Of a stretch of DNA of 64,000 bases, positions 39,551-50,383 are shown in pieces. The notes below the pieces were generated by a model. It saw only the letters and a list, made by a program, of their open reading frames with translations. It was not told where the DNA came from and made no database searches. The stretch lies in contig NZ_JAGGKL010000001.1 in assembly GCF_017873625.1 (NCBI RefSeq), forward strand, positions 87,001 through 151,000, given 5' to 3'. The position numbers and the translations under genes are program-made. The DNA comes from Methanobacterium petrolearium (GTDB lineage Archaea > Methanobacteriota > Methanobacteria > Methanobacteriales > Methanobacteriaceae). Each line of letters opens with the position of its first letter. The stretch's first letter is position 1.

Positions 39551-39716
39551 TTTAGTTCACCGCTTAAATGAATAGGCAGAACACCCATATAAATCATATA
39601 GATTTGATCCTAAGTAATACTATTGGGGTTTGTAGAAGACTAATTTTATTACTCCACACTGCAAAAAAGAAAGGACAAAAACCCTTTTTATAATGTTAAC
39701 AGCCTTAACTATTAGG

Positions 39717-40461
39717 TTAGTCCTTTTGAACACTTTTATCTCCAATAACAGGTTCGTTACTATTATTTTCTGTGTTTAATTCTTCACGATAGATTAATCC
39801 CATGGATCGGGCTTGGAAAAGAGCTATGAACGAATCAATCAGGAGTGGAACCATGAAAAATCCAACTATGCTACTGATCATTTCAATAAATTGCCCTGCA
39901 GATGCAAAAATAGCTGAAACAATCATGGTAGCCAGCCACCAGACAATGAATCTGCCATAACCAATGGCCCTGATCCTTTGCCATATCTTACCCATACTAA
40001 ATGCAGCTGCTAAACTGTTATGGTAAGCCATATTGGCAATAGCTATCATGTAAAACATGATAAAAGGAATAAATAGGAGCACACCTGTTATTAACCACGG
40101 CCAGTTTATCAAACTCAGATCTGCCACATCGTATGCATATAATACCAGATAAAACTGCCCTACTCCTAAAATAAGAATTATTGCAGGTACCAAGTAATAC
40201 ATTATGGTGACTGCGATAACTTTAAGACCATCAATGAACATTGAAAGCCATTCATTGAATTCTGGCATTTCAGAATCTCCCCGGATGGTATTACGTGTCA
40301 CTCTCAGAGTGTAACCTGCAACAAATATTCCTGGAATGATCACGTAGGCAGTAAACATCAACACCCCCAAAAATCATCCATCTTTTTCTGTTGGTTTTAA
40401 AGTGTTCCTGGCTGGAACCCGGGTACTTGTAAGAATCAGATATTATTGACTTTAATTTCAT
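39717..40461 (-). pseudogene. DUF4013 membrane protein gene with a single-base frameshift
   Basis: The main open frame (39717-40370) starts mid-protein at a TTG and lacks the N-terminus of the family. An ATG at 40461 in another frame encodes 'MKLKSIISDSYKYPGSS' and 'RKRWMIFGG', the expected start, and runs into a T5-G5 run at about 40365-40373. Removing one G (or T) joins it to 'VLMFTAYVIIPGIFVAGYTL', giving about 247 residues like the paralogues. Later hallmarks such as 'IANMAYHNSLAAAF' are intact. Confidence 0.8.
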
Positions 40462-40535
40462 TTTTAAAACCTTTATGTTGATTTATTGACTATAATATGC
40501 ATAATCTACGCTAATGTCGTCTTATATTATCCTAT

Positions 40536-41309
40536 CTAGGGAATTTCGGTTTCCAGTGGGTTTTCAACCTGAAGTTGAGGATTTTCAACTTCTTCATCCA
40601 GGGTTTCTTTGTAAATTAAACCATATGCTCTGGCAGTGAATAGGTTCGAGAAAGGTATAAGTGTAAATGATGCTATAACTGATCCTATTATAGGTATAAG
40701 AGATATAAATCCTGCTGCAAATGCCAATAGGACAACGACAATCATCAGTATGATGAATATCAGCACATATTCTAATCTGCCTATTTTTTTTATTTTGCGG
40801 TAAATTTCACCTAATCTCAGTCCTGCTGATGTATCACCATAGTAGGCCATGTTGGGTAAAGCCATCATCAGAATTAGATATGCCACAATAAAGAGCAAAA
40901 ATGCTATCATGAGTACAATCGCTCCTATGACCTTTGCAACAGTCGATCCGGTGAGTATTAGAACCAAACCAAATACCAATACTATTGCAGGGCCAATTCC
41001 ATAAATAAAACTCACAATGAATACTTTTAATCCGTCAATAAACATTTGAGACCATTTATTCAGTGCCGGAATCTCATCCTCCCTTTTTATAGATCTTCCA
41101 ATCACTTGGAGTTGGTAGCCCATCATCAAAAAGTAAGCTATTATAACTGGAATTATGAGCAAAAGTGAATACAATAAGACATTTGAATATTTGCTAATAA
41201 TTTGAACTGGCAGTTCATAAATTAAAACAATTAAACCGAATAGTAAGAATCTTTTCCAATTAGAAAGTGGATATTTAAAAGAATTTACAATGATATCACC
41301 CATATCCAT
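40536..41309 (-). CDS. DUF4013 multi-pass membrane protein
   Basis: A 257-residue protein with about six hydrophobic segments beginning 'MDMGDIIVNSFKYPLSNWKR', the canonical DUF4013 N-terminus. The frame extends to 41414, but an AAGGAG site 9 nt upstream of the ATG at 41309 decides the start. 'ALPNMAYYGDTSAGLRLGEI' is the conserved middle segment. It is the third DUF4013 gene within 5.3 kb, and all three end with polar tails of differing sequence. Confidence 0.88.
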   Translation of the reverse strand: MDMGDIIVNSFKYPLSNWKRFLLFGLIVLIYELPVQIISKYSNVLLYSLLLIIPVIIAYFLMMGYQLQVIGRSIKREDEIPALNKWSQMFIDGLKVFIVSFIYGIGPAIVLVFGLVLILTGSTVAKVIGAIVLMIAFLLFIVAYLILMMALPNMAYYGDTSAGLRLGEIYRKIKKIGRLEYVLIFIILMIVVVLLAFAAGFISLIPIIGSVIASFTLIPFSNLFTARAYGLIYKETLDEEVENPQLQVENPLETEIP

Positions 41310-41551
41310 CTTAATCAACTCCTTTATGGTTAAACAAATTGAATTATTAATATTTCCAAGTTTGTTCTTACATAATATAAATGTTGTTAGAAAATTGGAA
41401 AGTATTAATAACACACTTCGAGTGTTTAACTAGAAGTCATAAAAAGTTAGAATCAGTACTGCAGAAAGCCTGTTGAGAGAGATTTTAACAAAAATGAGTA
41501 TTTGAAGTTCCAAATAGAATTATAAACATTCATTTTTTATAATTCTGCACT

Positions 41552-43213
<1,662 letters not shown>

Positions 43214-43302
43214 AAATAAACCACCTATTATCTACTTATTATCTTGTGGTTACATCCGTTTATACTTCGCCTCTCACCTTTTGAGAAGGGCAACCAATAC
43301 AT

Positions 43303-44589
43303 TCATCCATTGGATTTGGAGTGGTCTATTTTCAGAGGATCAGAAATCACTGCCCCCATTAATAAACCCATAGATATGGCAACAAAGGTCAATATCACAA
43401 GAAGTAAGTTAGCCATGGATGCAGAATAATTTTGTCCAACAAATGCTGCTAAATTTATAAATCCAAGAGACCCCGGGACTAAAATCCAGAATGCAGGTAT
43501 TATTGATACAGAATATGGTGTTTTAAGCTTTGATCGCTCCAGATAAGTTCCCACCATAGTCATAATACAGGAACCAACAAATGCTCCAAAAAGACCCCCT
43601 AACAGATAATTACCAGTTTGCTGCCCTAAAAACGTTGCAAACAATACTATTAATACTCCAGGCATGTCTTTGTTCCTTATGGACATCAACAAATACAGTC
43701 CCATGGTAAAAATCAGGATTCCGATGTAGGGTGCCCACCAACCGAGGGAAACTGCCACATTGGCCACCACATATTTTCCAGATAATCCCACCACCTGCAA
43801 ACCTAGTATAACCCCAAATAAGAGAAGTAGTAAGATTACAACACCCTGAACCAGGCGGCTGGCACCAGAAATAACGTTATTAGCAGCCAGTTCAAACATT
43901 CCTGTGGCTAAGAATGCCCCAGGGATGAAATAAGAAAGTGAAGGCACCAGAATGGTTAAAGAGTTAATTACAATTCCCTGTTTCACACAGAAAAAGAATA
44001 CCGCGGAAACCAGGAAAGCGGTTAAAACCGGCCGCACCATTTCAAACCGGGGTTTATCCTCAGAATAACCCACAATAACACCCATAACCGCCCCTAGCAC
44101 CCCGCAAAAGAACAGTTCATTAATTGTTGGTAACAGAAGCAAGCCCAACCCTGTTGAATACAATGCATATCCCACTATGTGTTTGATGTAATTAGCCTGA
44201 TGTTTAACACCTATTATTTCATTAATACGTTTTATTCCATCTTTTGGAGTTATTTCAGCTTTTTCTGCCTGATATATCAGTTCGTATATTCTTGAAACCT
44301 GATCTAATGGAAGAAATCCTGGTTTCTGTCCGGTGACTGTCAGGGCTTTTGATTCACCATCTGCGATCTTGATGAGGATAAATGTTGGAAAATCCACTAC
44401 TGCTTCTGCTTTAACACCATAAGCCACACATATCTGTTTTATAATTGATTCTATAGTCATCACAGCTATTCCTGCAGAAGTCAAAGCCCGGGCTAGCTCT
44501 GTGAGAAATTCCAGAAGGCATGGTGGAAAATCAGGCCCAGTTGAAACATTTGAAGGGTTTACATTTGACAAAGTGTTTTCAGGAATCAT
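43303..44589 (-). CDS. Threonine/serine exporter ThrE-like membrane protein
   Basis: A 428-residue protein with a soluble N-terminal part carrying 'GIAVMTIESIIKQICVAYGV' and 'PTFILIKIADGES', followed by about ten hydrophobic segments. The order, N-terminal DUF1212-type domain then DUF3815-type second half ('LGGLFGAFVGSCIMTMVGTY'), fits the fused ThrE family. Those proteins export small hydroxy amino acids or peptides. It is a single gene between the UbiB-like kinase and the divergent hisF. Confidence 0.88.
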   Translation of the reverse strand: MIPENTLSNVNPSNVSTGPDFPPCLLEFLTELARALTSAGIAVMTIESIIKQICVAYGVKAEAVVDFPTFILIKIADGESKALTVTGQKPGFLPLDQVSRIYELIYQAEKAEITPKDGIKRINEIIGVKHQANYIKHIVGYALYSTGLGLLLLPTINELFFCGVLGAVMGVIVGYSEDKPRFEMVRPVLTAFLVSAVFFFCVKQGIVINSLTILVPSLSYFIPGAFLATGMFELAANNVISGASRLVQGVVILLLLLFGVILGLQVVGLSGKYVVANVAVSLGWWAPYIGILIFTMGLYLLMSIRNKDMPGVLIVLFATFLGQQTGNYLLGGLFGAFVGSCIMTMVGTYLERSKLKTPYSVSIIPAFWILVPGSLGFINLAAFVGQNYSASMANLLLVILTFVAISMGLLMGAVISDPLKIDHSKSNG

Positions 44590-44821
44590 GCTACCTCTAA
44601 ACTTCCATTTTTCCCTTTGCTTATTATCTAATTGATAGTAAAAGGATTATATTTTTTATGGACGATAATATCAGCACTTACAACTAAGGTTGATTATTGA
44701 TCAAGGTGTAGAAATAGACATAGTGTGTAAATTTTTTAATGATGTGAACAATAGGTAAGTTGTATAAATTACAATTAATCAACAAGAATTAATCACAAAG
44801 AAATAATTATTAGGGAGTACT

Positions 44822-45646
44822 ATGCTGGCAAAACGCATCATACCCTGCCTGGACTGCGATCTCAACGTGCCCCACGGCCGGGTGGTTAAAGGAATCGAAT
44901 TTAAACAGATCCGATACGCTGGAGAACCAGTTGAACTGGCCACTAAATACTATGAAAATGGAGCAGATGAGATAGTCTTTTTGGACATCACCGCCTCCCA
45001 TGAGCGTCGGGAAACCATGGCCCAGGTGATAGAGGCCACCACCGAGAATGTGTTCGTTCCCATCTGTGTAGGAGGGGGCATCAGGAAGCCCCAGGACTAT
45101 GTGAACATGCTCAAAGCCGGGGCTGATAAATGTTCCACCAACACCGCAGCCATACACAATCCAGACCTTATCAATGAAGCATCTAAGGTGGTGGGGAGTC
45201 AGGCATGTGTTATTGGGATCGATGCCAAACGCCGCTACGTAGATGACCCCAAAGAAAATGATGATCACGTTATTATTGAAACACCAGAGGGTTACTGCTG
45301 GTATGACTGTAGCATCTACGGAGGACGGGAATTCACGGGAATAGATGCTGTTAAATGGGCTATGGAGTGCCAGGAGCGTGGTGCTGGTGAAATTCTCCTT
45401 ACCAGCATGGATAGGGATGGTACCAAGGATGGTTATGATATTCCCCTCAACCGGACCATGAGCCAAATGCTGGATATTCCCATTATTGCCTCAGGTGGTG
45501 GTGGTGATCCCGAAGATATTTACCAAGTTTTTGCCAAGGGCGAAGCAGATGCTGCGTTAGCTGCCAGCATCTTCCACTTTGATGAGTACCCCGTGCCTGT
45601 GGTGAAGGAGTACTTGAAGGAAAAGGGTGTCATCGTCAGAGTTTAA
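44822..45646 (+). CDS. hisF: Imidazole glycerol phosphate synthase, cyclase subunit
   Basis: HisF closes the imidazole ring in histidine synthesis using ammonia from HisH, and releases AICAR. The (beta/alpha)8 barrel shows the N-terminal 'IIPCLDCDLNVPHGRVVKG' with the first catalytic Asp, 'PICVGGGIRKPQDY' and the second catalytic Asp in 'LLTSMDRDGTKDGYD', then 'IIASGGGGDPEDI' at the phosphate site. At 274 residues it is about 20 longer than bacterial HisF, as in other methanogens. No other his gene is adjacent. Confidence 0.97.
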   Translation: MLAKRIIPCLDCDLNVPHGRVVKGIEFKQIRYAGEPVELATKYYENGADEIVFLDITASHERRETMAQVIEATTENVFVPICVGGGIRKPQDYVNMLKAGADKCSTNTAAIHNPDLINEASKVVGSQACVIGIDAKRRYVDDPKENDDHVIIETPEGYCWYDCSIYGGREFTGIDAVKWAMECQERGAGEILLTSMDRDGTKDGYDIPLNRTMSQMLDIPIIASGGGGDPEDIYQVFAKGEADAALAASIFHFDEYPVPVVKEYLKEKGVIVRV

Positions 45647-45733
45647 CACACTTGATACAACCCACATTCAAATCCATACCGACACCAGTCATAAATTCAC
45701 TAACTCACAGATCATACATAACAGGCGAGACCT

Positions 45734-46225
<492 letters not shown>

Positions 46226-46266
46226 TTTCTGATAAGTCTCTCTATATAGTGATAGCAAAATTGTGG
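46226..46266. repeat. 41-bp dispersed repeat, copy A
   Basis: This 41-bp element begins right after the stop codon of the upstream gene. It matches copy B (47132-47172) at 38 of 41 positions in direct orientation, including an uninterrupted core CTCTATATAGTGATAGCAAA. The two copies bracket the DUF5518 gene, 906 bp apart. Confidence 0.85.
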
Positions 46267-46569
46267 CTTGGTTTATTTTTATTGGTTATGTTTTATTTAG
46301 ATTAACTATGTTCCATTAAACTTATCGAGTTTAATTAGTTTTACTTTAAAGTATTTGCTCCCTGATAGGTTGCTGTTTATTTAACTGTTTATTTTAAATT
46401 CTGAAACCCCATGCTACAGAGCAAATTAATATAAACCATAGATTTTCATTCAGCATCCTTCACAATTTGGGTGTAAATGAAACAAAATTGGGCATAATTA
46501 TTTTAATACTCTCATTAAAAAAAATGTTTAAAGAACTTTTAATGGAAAATAAAAATAGGAGCTAACAAC
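46267..46569. other. AT-rich intergenic region before the DUF5518 gene
   Basis: About 300 bp of AT-rich sequence with no open frame that looks coding on either strand. It presumably holds the DUF5518 promoter; an AATAGGAGC ribosome site (about 46555-46563) precedes that gene. I see no RNA gene. Confidence 0.4.
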
Positions 46570-46965
46570 ATGGATATGGAAATTTTCAAAATTAGACCCA
46601 TAATAATCAGTTTAGGCATTCTACTTGCAACTTATTTCACCTTTTACATTTCAGGAGCGAGTTTAGTATTCCCTTCATTCTTAATAGCAGCGATTGCCGT
46701 GGGTTTCATGGTTAATGAAGACATAAAAACATCTACTGTTAATGGGGCAATTTTAGGAGTGATTGGTGGGATAATAATCAATGCATTTTTCATAATTCTG
46801 CTGTATGTTCAAGGGTATGGAGCATATATTAGCAGTGGAATTCTAGGATATCTTCTTTTCTTCGTGATTGAAGTAATCATCGCCGCATTCGGAGGAATTT
46901 TAGGATTCTATGTGCAAACAGAAACACTGGAAGATGTAGAACCAGAAATATCTGAAGACGCATAA
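46570..46965 (+). CDS. DUF5518-like small membrane protein
   Basis: A 131-residue protein with four hydrophobic segments arranged as in archaeal DUF5518 proteins: 'IIISLGILLATYFTFYISG', a second segment ending 'GFMVNEDIKTSTVNGAILG', then 'GGIIINAFFIILLYVQGYG' and a last helix before an acidic tail. The 'NEDIKTSTVNGA' loop is typical. Function is unknown. It is enclosed by direct 41-bp repeats, so it may be a mobile or duplicated cassette. Confidence 0.75.
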   Translation: MDMEIFKIRPIIISLGILLATYFTFYISGASLVFPSFLIAAIAVGFMVNEDIKTSTVNGAILGVIGGIIINAFFIILLYVQGYGAYISSGILGYLLFFVIEVIIAAFGGILGFYVQTETLEDVEPEISEDA

Positions 46966-47249
46966 TCAGATCCCCCCCTTAAACATCTTTTTTTTATTTC
47001 CATTTTCATTGTAGAAAAATTGCCCAACTAACTGATTGTGAAATTCTAAGAATTTTATTAGGAATTTTAAACTAACCAAGGAATTATACCCACACATAAA
47101 ATGAAAACTTGATGTTCAGGAATATTTTTAGTTTCTGATAGGTATCTCTATATAGTGATAGCAAAATTTTGGATGCAATCTCTATTTTTAATATTATAAC
47201 ATTCAACTTACAAACAACAATAGGCTCAGCCATCTTTGTTTAAAACATT
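46966..47249. other. Intergenic region after the DUF5518 gene
   Basis: The first 30 bp hold a T8 tract suited to termination of the DUF5518 transcript. Copy B of the 41-bp repeat lies at 47132-47172. Otherwise it is AT-rich with no recognisable feature. Confidence 0.4.
47132..47172. repeat. 41-bp dispersed repeat, copy B
   Basis: Direct repeat of 46226-46266 with three substitutions. It lies downstream of the DUF5518 gene and upstream of the small membrane-peptide relic. It contains the palindrome CTATATAG but no longer inverted repeat, so it is not an obvious IS end. Confidence 0.85.
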
Positions 47250-47398
47250 TTAATTTTCTATTAAACCCATAAACAGTGGCAATAGGTGGAAAATTAGGAC
47301 CATGGTTAGGAAAAAGGCATTGAACACCTTATCCAGCGGGCCAAATACAATTAAATCCTATCTAAAATTTTTATCATTTTGATTACAACATTTTCCAT
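47250..47398 (-). pseudogene. About 50-codon single-helix membrane peptide gene with one lost base
   Basis: From an ATG at 47398 the minus strand reads 'MENVVIKMIKILDRI' then stops; the next frame continues 'LIVFGPLDKVFNAFFLTMVL' and 'HLLPLFMGLIEN' to a TAA at 47250-47252. Adding one T to the TTT at about 47354-47356 joins them into a 49-residue peptide with one strong membrane helix. It has no clear ribosome site. It could be a small-protein gene broken by an indel or a relic of a longer membrane protein. Confidence 0.45.
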
Positions 47399-47447
47399 GT
47401 CCAGAACAGAAAAATTGACAAAAATTCAACCTACCACTGCCAAAAAG

Positions 47448-47455
47448 TTTATATA
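47448..47455 (+). promoter_or_regulatory. TATA box of the malic enzyme gene
   Basis: TTTATATA preceded by the purine-rich AAAAAG (BRE-like). A transcript starting about 25 bp on (near 47478) would have a leader of about 55 nt before the GGAGG site at 47523-47527. This supports translation beginning upstream of the first in-frame GTG at 47697. Confidence 0.5.
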
Positions 47456-47534
47456 TGGGTTAAAAAGATAATTATATCTCACACCAGAGGGACAATTAAA
47501 TTTCCAGGAGTTCCCTTAATTTGGAGGGTTACAG

Positions 47535-49247
47535 TTTAAATCCATAGCGATTACTGTAAAAAAAGAAGAATCGAAATATATTAAAACTCATCTTAAAGGA
47601 AGCCAACTCCTCCAATCTTCACATTTAAATAAAGGAACTGCTTTTAGTACTAAAGAGAGAGAATTATTCCATCTTATCGGATTATTACCTCATTCTGTGG
47701 AGACTCTGGATGAACAATTGCAAAGGGCATATCAACAGTTCTCACTGCAGGCTAATGATCTGCAGAAAAACATCTTCCTGAACAACCTTTACAACACTAA
47801 TGAAACCCTATTTTTCAGTCTTATCAGGGAACATGTGGATGAGATGATGCCCATCGTTTACACCCCTACTGCTGGGTTGGCTATCCAGCGTTACAGTGAC
47901 GAATTCCGTAAACCACGGGGAATATATCTGTCTTATCCAGACCGGGAGCATGTGGACGAAATATTGGATAACTGGGATAAAAAAGATGTTGCCCTTATTG
48001 TTTTAACCGATTCTGAGCAGATACTGGGAATCGGAGATCAGGGCGCCAATGGAATTGGGATTTCCGTTGCCAAACTGGTAGTTTACACCCTATGTGCTGG
48101 TATTAATCCCAGGAGAATGCTCCCGGTTCTGATTGATGTTGGTACCAATAACCCCCGCCTTCTTGAAGATCCTTTCTATTTAGGCTGGCGTCATCCACGT
48201 ATCAGCCAGGAAAAGTACCATCAATTTGTGGAAACTGTTGTTGAGGCCATAAACCGTAAATTCCCCCATGTTTTCCTCCAATGGGAGGATTTCGGTAAAA
48301 ATAACGCCCGTTATCATCTTGACCGTTATCAGAATAAAATGTGCACCTTTAATGATGATATACAGGGTACCGGGGCCGTTGCCATGTCCGCCCTCCTGAA
48401 TGCTTTGAAGTTAACCGGTACCCCCATATTTAATCATCGAATTCTGATATATGGTGCTGGAACCGCTGGTTGCGGTATAGCTGACCAAATATGGGATTGG
48501 ATGGTGAAAAACGGTCTTAACCACAGGGAAGCATACGATCGTTTCTGGCTTATGGACCGCCAGGGACTTATAACTCAAAGCAGAGATACCATTGATTATT
48601 TCAAAGCACCTTATGCCCGCCCTTCCCATGAAACCAGAGATTGGAATCCAGAAGATAAGCCATCAAATCTCCTAGATGTGGTGTGTAATGTTAAACCAAC
48701 CATTCTCATTGGCACCAGCACAGTATCAGAGGCATTCACCAAGGAAGTGGTTACTGAAATGGCTTCCCATGTGGATCAACCGATAATATTCCCATTATCC
48801 AATCCCTTAACCCTGATGGAAGGTAAGCCCTCTGACATAATCCAGTGGACGGATGGAAAAGCACTGGTAGCCACTGGCAGTCCCTTTGAAGATGTGACAT
48901 TCCAGGGAAAAATTTACCATGTTGCCCAGTGTAACAATGCCCTTATATTCCCTGGTCTGGGTTTGGGCATAATCAGTTGCCAGGCAGAAAGAGTTACCTC
49001 AGGCATGATGGATGCTGCCATCCTCGAACTGGCCAGATCTGCCAATATTAAAGATAATATTATCCGTCTGCTCCCAGAAGTCTCTCAACTGCAGGAAGTA
49101 AGCAGAAATATTGGAGTGGCAGTGGCCAGACAGGCCATCCTTGAGGGACTGGCAAGAAACAACGTTTATGATGATGTCGATGATCTGGTGGATTCCAACA
49201 TGTGGGAACCTGCTTATGTGCCCTATAAACTTTTAAAAAATGCCTAA
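47535..49247 (+). CDS. NAD(P)-dependent malic enzyme, bacterial-type large form
   Basis: The enzyme decarboxylates malate to pyruvate. Motifs include 'MMPIVYTPTAGLA', 'LTDSEQILGIGDQGANGIGI', 'VLIDVGTNNPRLLEDPFY', 'FNDDIQGTGAVA' and the dinucleotide loop 'GAGTAGCGIADQI'. The first GTG (47697) would remove conserved sequence: the frame upstream encodes 'HLNKGTAFSTKERELFHLIG', typical of this family. No ATG, GTG or TTG exists in frame back to the stop at 47517; a GGAGG site at 47523 points to about 47535 (TTT). The exact start is unresolved. Confidence 0.88.
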   Translation, partial: FKSIAITVKKEESKYIKTHLKGSQLLQSSHLNKGTAFSTKERELFHLIGLLPHSVETLDEQLQRAYQQFSLQANDLQKNIFLNNLYNTNETLFFSLIREHVDEMMPIVYTPTAGLAIQRYSDEFRKPRGIYLSYPDREHVDEILDNWDKKDVALIVLTDSEQILGIGDQGANGIGISVAKLVVYTLCAGINPRRMLPVLIDVGTNNPRLLEDPFYLGWRHPRISQEKYHQFVETVVEAINRKFPHVFLQWEDFGKNNARYHLDRYQNKMCTFNDDIQGTGAVAMSALLNALKLTGTPIFNHRILIYGAGTAGCGIADQIWDWMVKNGLNHREAYDRFWLMDRQGLITQSRDTIDYFKAPYARPSHETRDWNPEDKPSNLLDVVCNVKPTILIGTSTVSEAFTKEVVTEMASHVDQPIIFPLSNPLTLMEGKPSDIIQWTDGKALVATGSPFEDVTFQGKIYHVAQCNNALIFPGLGLGIISCQAERVTSGMMDAAILELARSANIKDNIIRLLPEVSQLQEVSRNIGVAVARQAILEGLARNNVYDDVDDLVDSNMWEPAYVPYKLLKNA

Positions 49248-49355
49248 ATTCTGAATTTTTTTGGATTAATATAAATGACATTATATAAGTCCTATTATCA
49301 TAATTATTCTGTGATAGTTATCCATGAAAATTAAAAAAAGTGAGGTTTATAAAAC

Positions 49356-50321
49356 ATGTCACTGGTCATCAACACCACCACACCGGAAGGAATTGTATTA
49401 GCAGCAGACAGCAGACAGAGTTACCGTAATATGAAGGGCATGGCCCGCATAGGTAGTGAAAACGCCATGAAACTCTTCCAGATCAACCGGAGGATTGGGG
49501 TGGGTATCACCGGCCTGGCCTTCCTCCCAGATGGAGGGGTGCAGAGGAATGTCAGCCAGTACATTGAAGAGTTCCGCAGAGGTTCCAAGGTTAAAAATAT
49601 GGAAGTGAAGGAGGTGGCCAGGAAGCTGCACCATCTTTTCAACGATAAATACCACTGGCAGGAACAGTTAGACCAGATTAAAGTTAACATCCAGAATGAC
49701 CTGGCTTCTAAGGGTTGCACCATACTGAAAATGGAAATAGACGGCCCAGTTTTAAAATTCACTTTCAAAACACCCCAGGGAACAATTGAAAATGGTATGG
49801 CCCGGGCAGACCCCATTGAACTGTTGGTGGCCGGTTACAATCCAGAGGGAAGTTATCAGGTTTACAGTGTGGCCATACCTGGACCCGTGCAGAAGCTCCG
49901 GGATAGTGAAAAACCCAACATACAATACGGAAGTTCCTGGATCGGCCAGGGAGATGTGGCAGCCAGGATAGTTTTAGGATTTGATGGACGTATCCAGAAT
50001 GTGGAATTTGTAAAAGAAGCCATTCAAACCAGGAGTGAACCGGAAATACAGTCCCAACTTAGGGGACTGGAATACGCTATTCAGTGGGGGACCATGACCC
50101 TCCAGGATGCCATTGACTTTGCCACCTTGATGATTCAGACCACCAGCGCCATTCAACGTTTCAGTGACGGGATCAACGCTGACCCTGGTGACATGCCTGG
50201 TGTGGGTGGACCTATCAATGTGGCGGTGATCACCCCGGATCACGGCTTTGTTTGGGTGAAAAAGAAGAAACTCAGCTTCGGGAACAGTGAAGTGGACCTA
50301 GACAGTGAACCAACGATTTAA
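49356..50321 (+). CDS. Proteasome-like Ntn-hydrolase fold protein
   Basis: The N-terminus 'LVINTTTPEGIVLAADSRQS' resembles the first strands of proteasome beta/HslV subunits, including a Thr triplet and the 'GIVLAADSR' turn that carries Asp17 in proteasomes. 'GSENAMKLFQINRRIGVGIT' corresponds to the 'KI..I.....' strand with the catalytic Lys33 equivalent, and 'GLAFLPDGG' follows. At 321 residues it is much longer than a canonical subunit and has no recognisable propeptide. It may be a distinct peptidase or an inactive relative. It lies downstream of malic enzyme, convergent with the CoA-transferase. Confidence 0.75.
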   Translation: MSLVINTTTPEGIVLAADSRQSYRNMKGMARIGSENAMKLFQINRRIGVGITGLAFLPDGGVQRNVSQYIEEFRRGSKVKNMEVKEVARKLHHLFNDKYHWQEQLDQIKVNIQNDLASKGCTILKMEIDGPVLKFTFKTPQGTIENGMARADPIELLVAGYNPEGSYQVYSVAIPGPVQKLRDSEKPNIQYGSSWIGQGDVAARIVLGFDGRIQNVEFVKEAIQTRSEPEIQSQLRGLEYAIQWGTMTLQDAIDFATLMIQTTSAIQRFSDGINADPGDMPGVGGPINVAVITPDHGFVWVKKKKLSFGNSEVDLDSEPTI

Positions 50322-50383
50322 TCCCGCATTTACTTTTTTCCCAGAAAAGAGGGATATTGGAAAAATATCAATTATTTCCTCCA

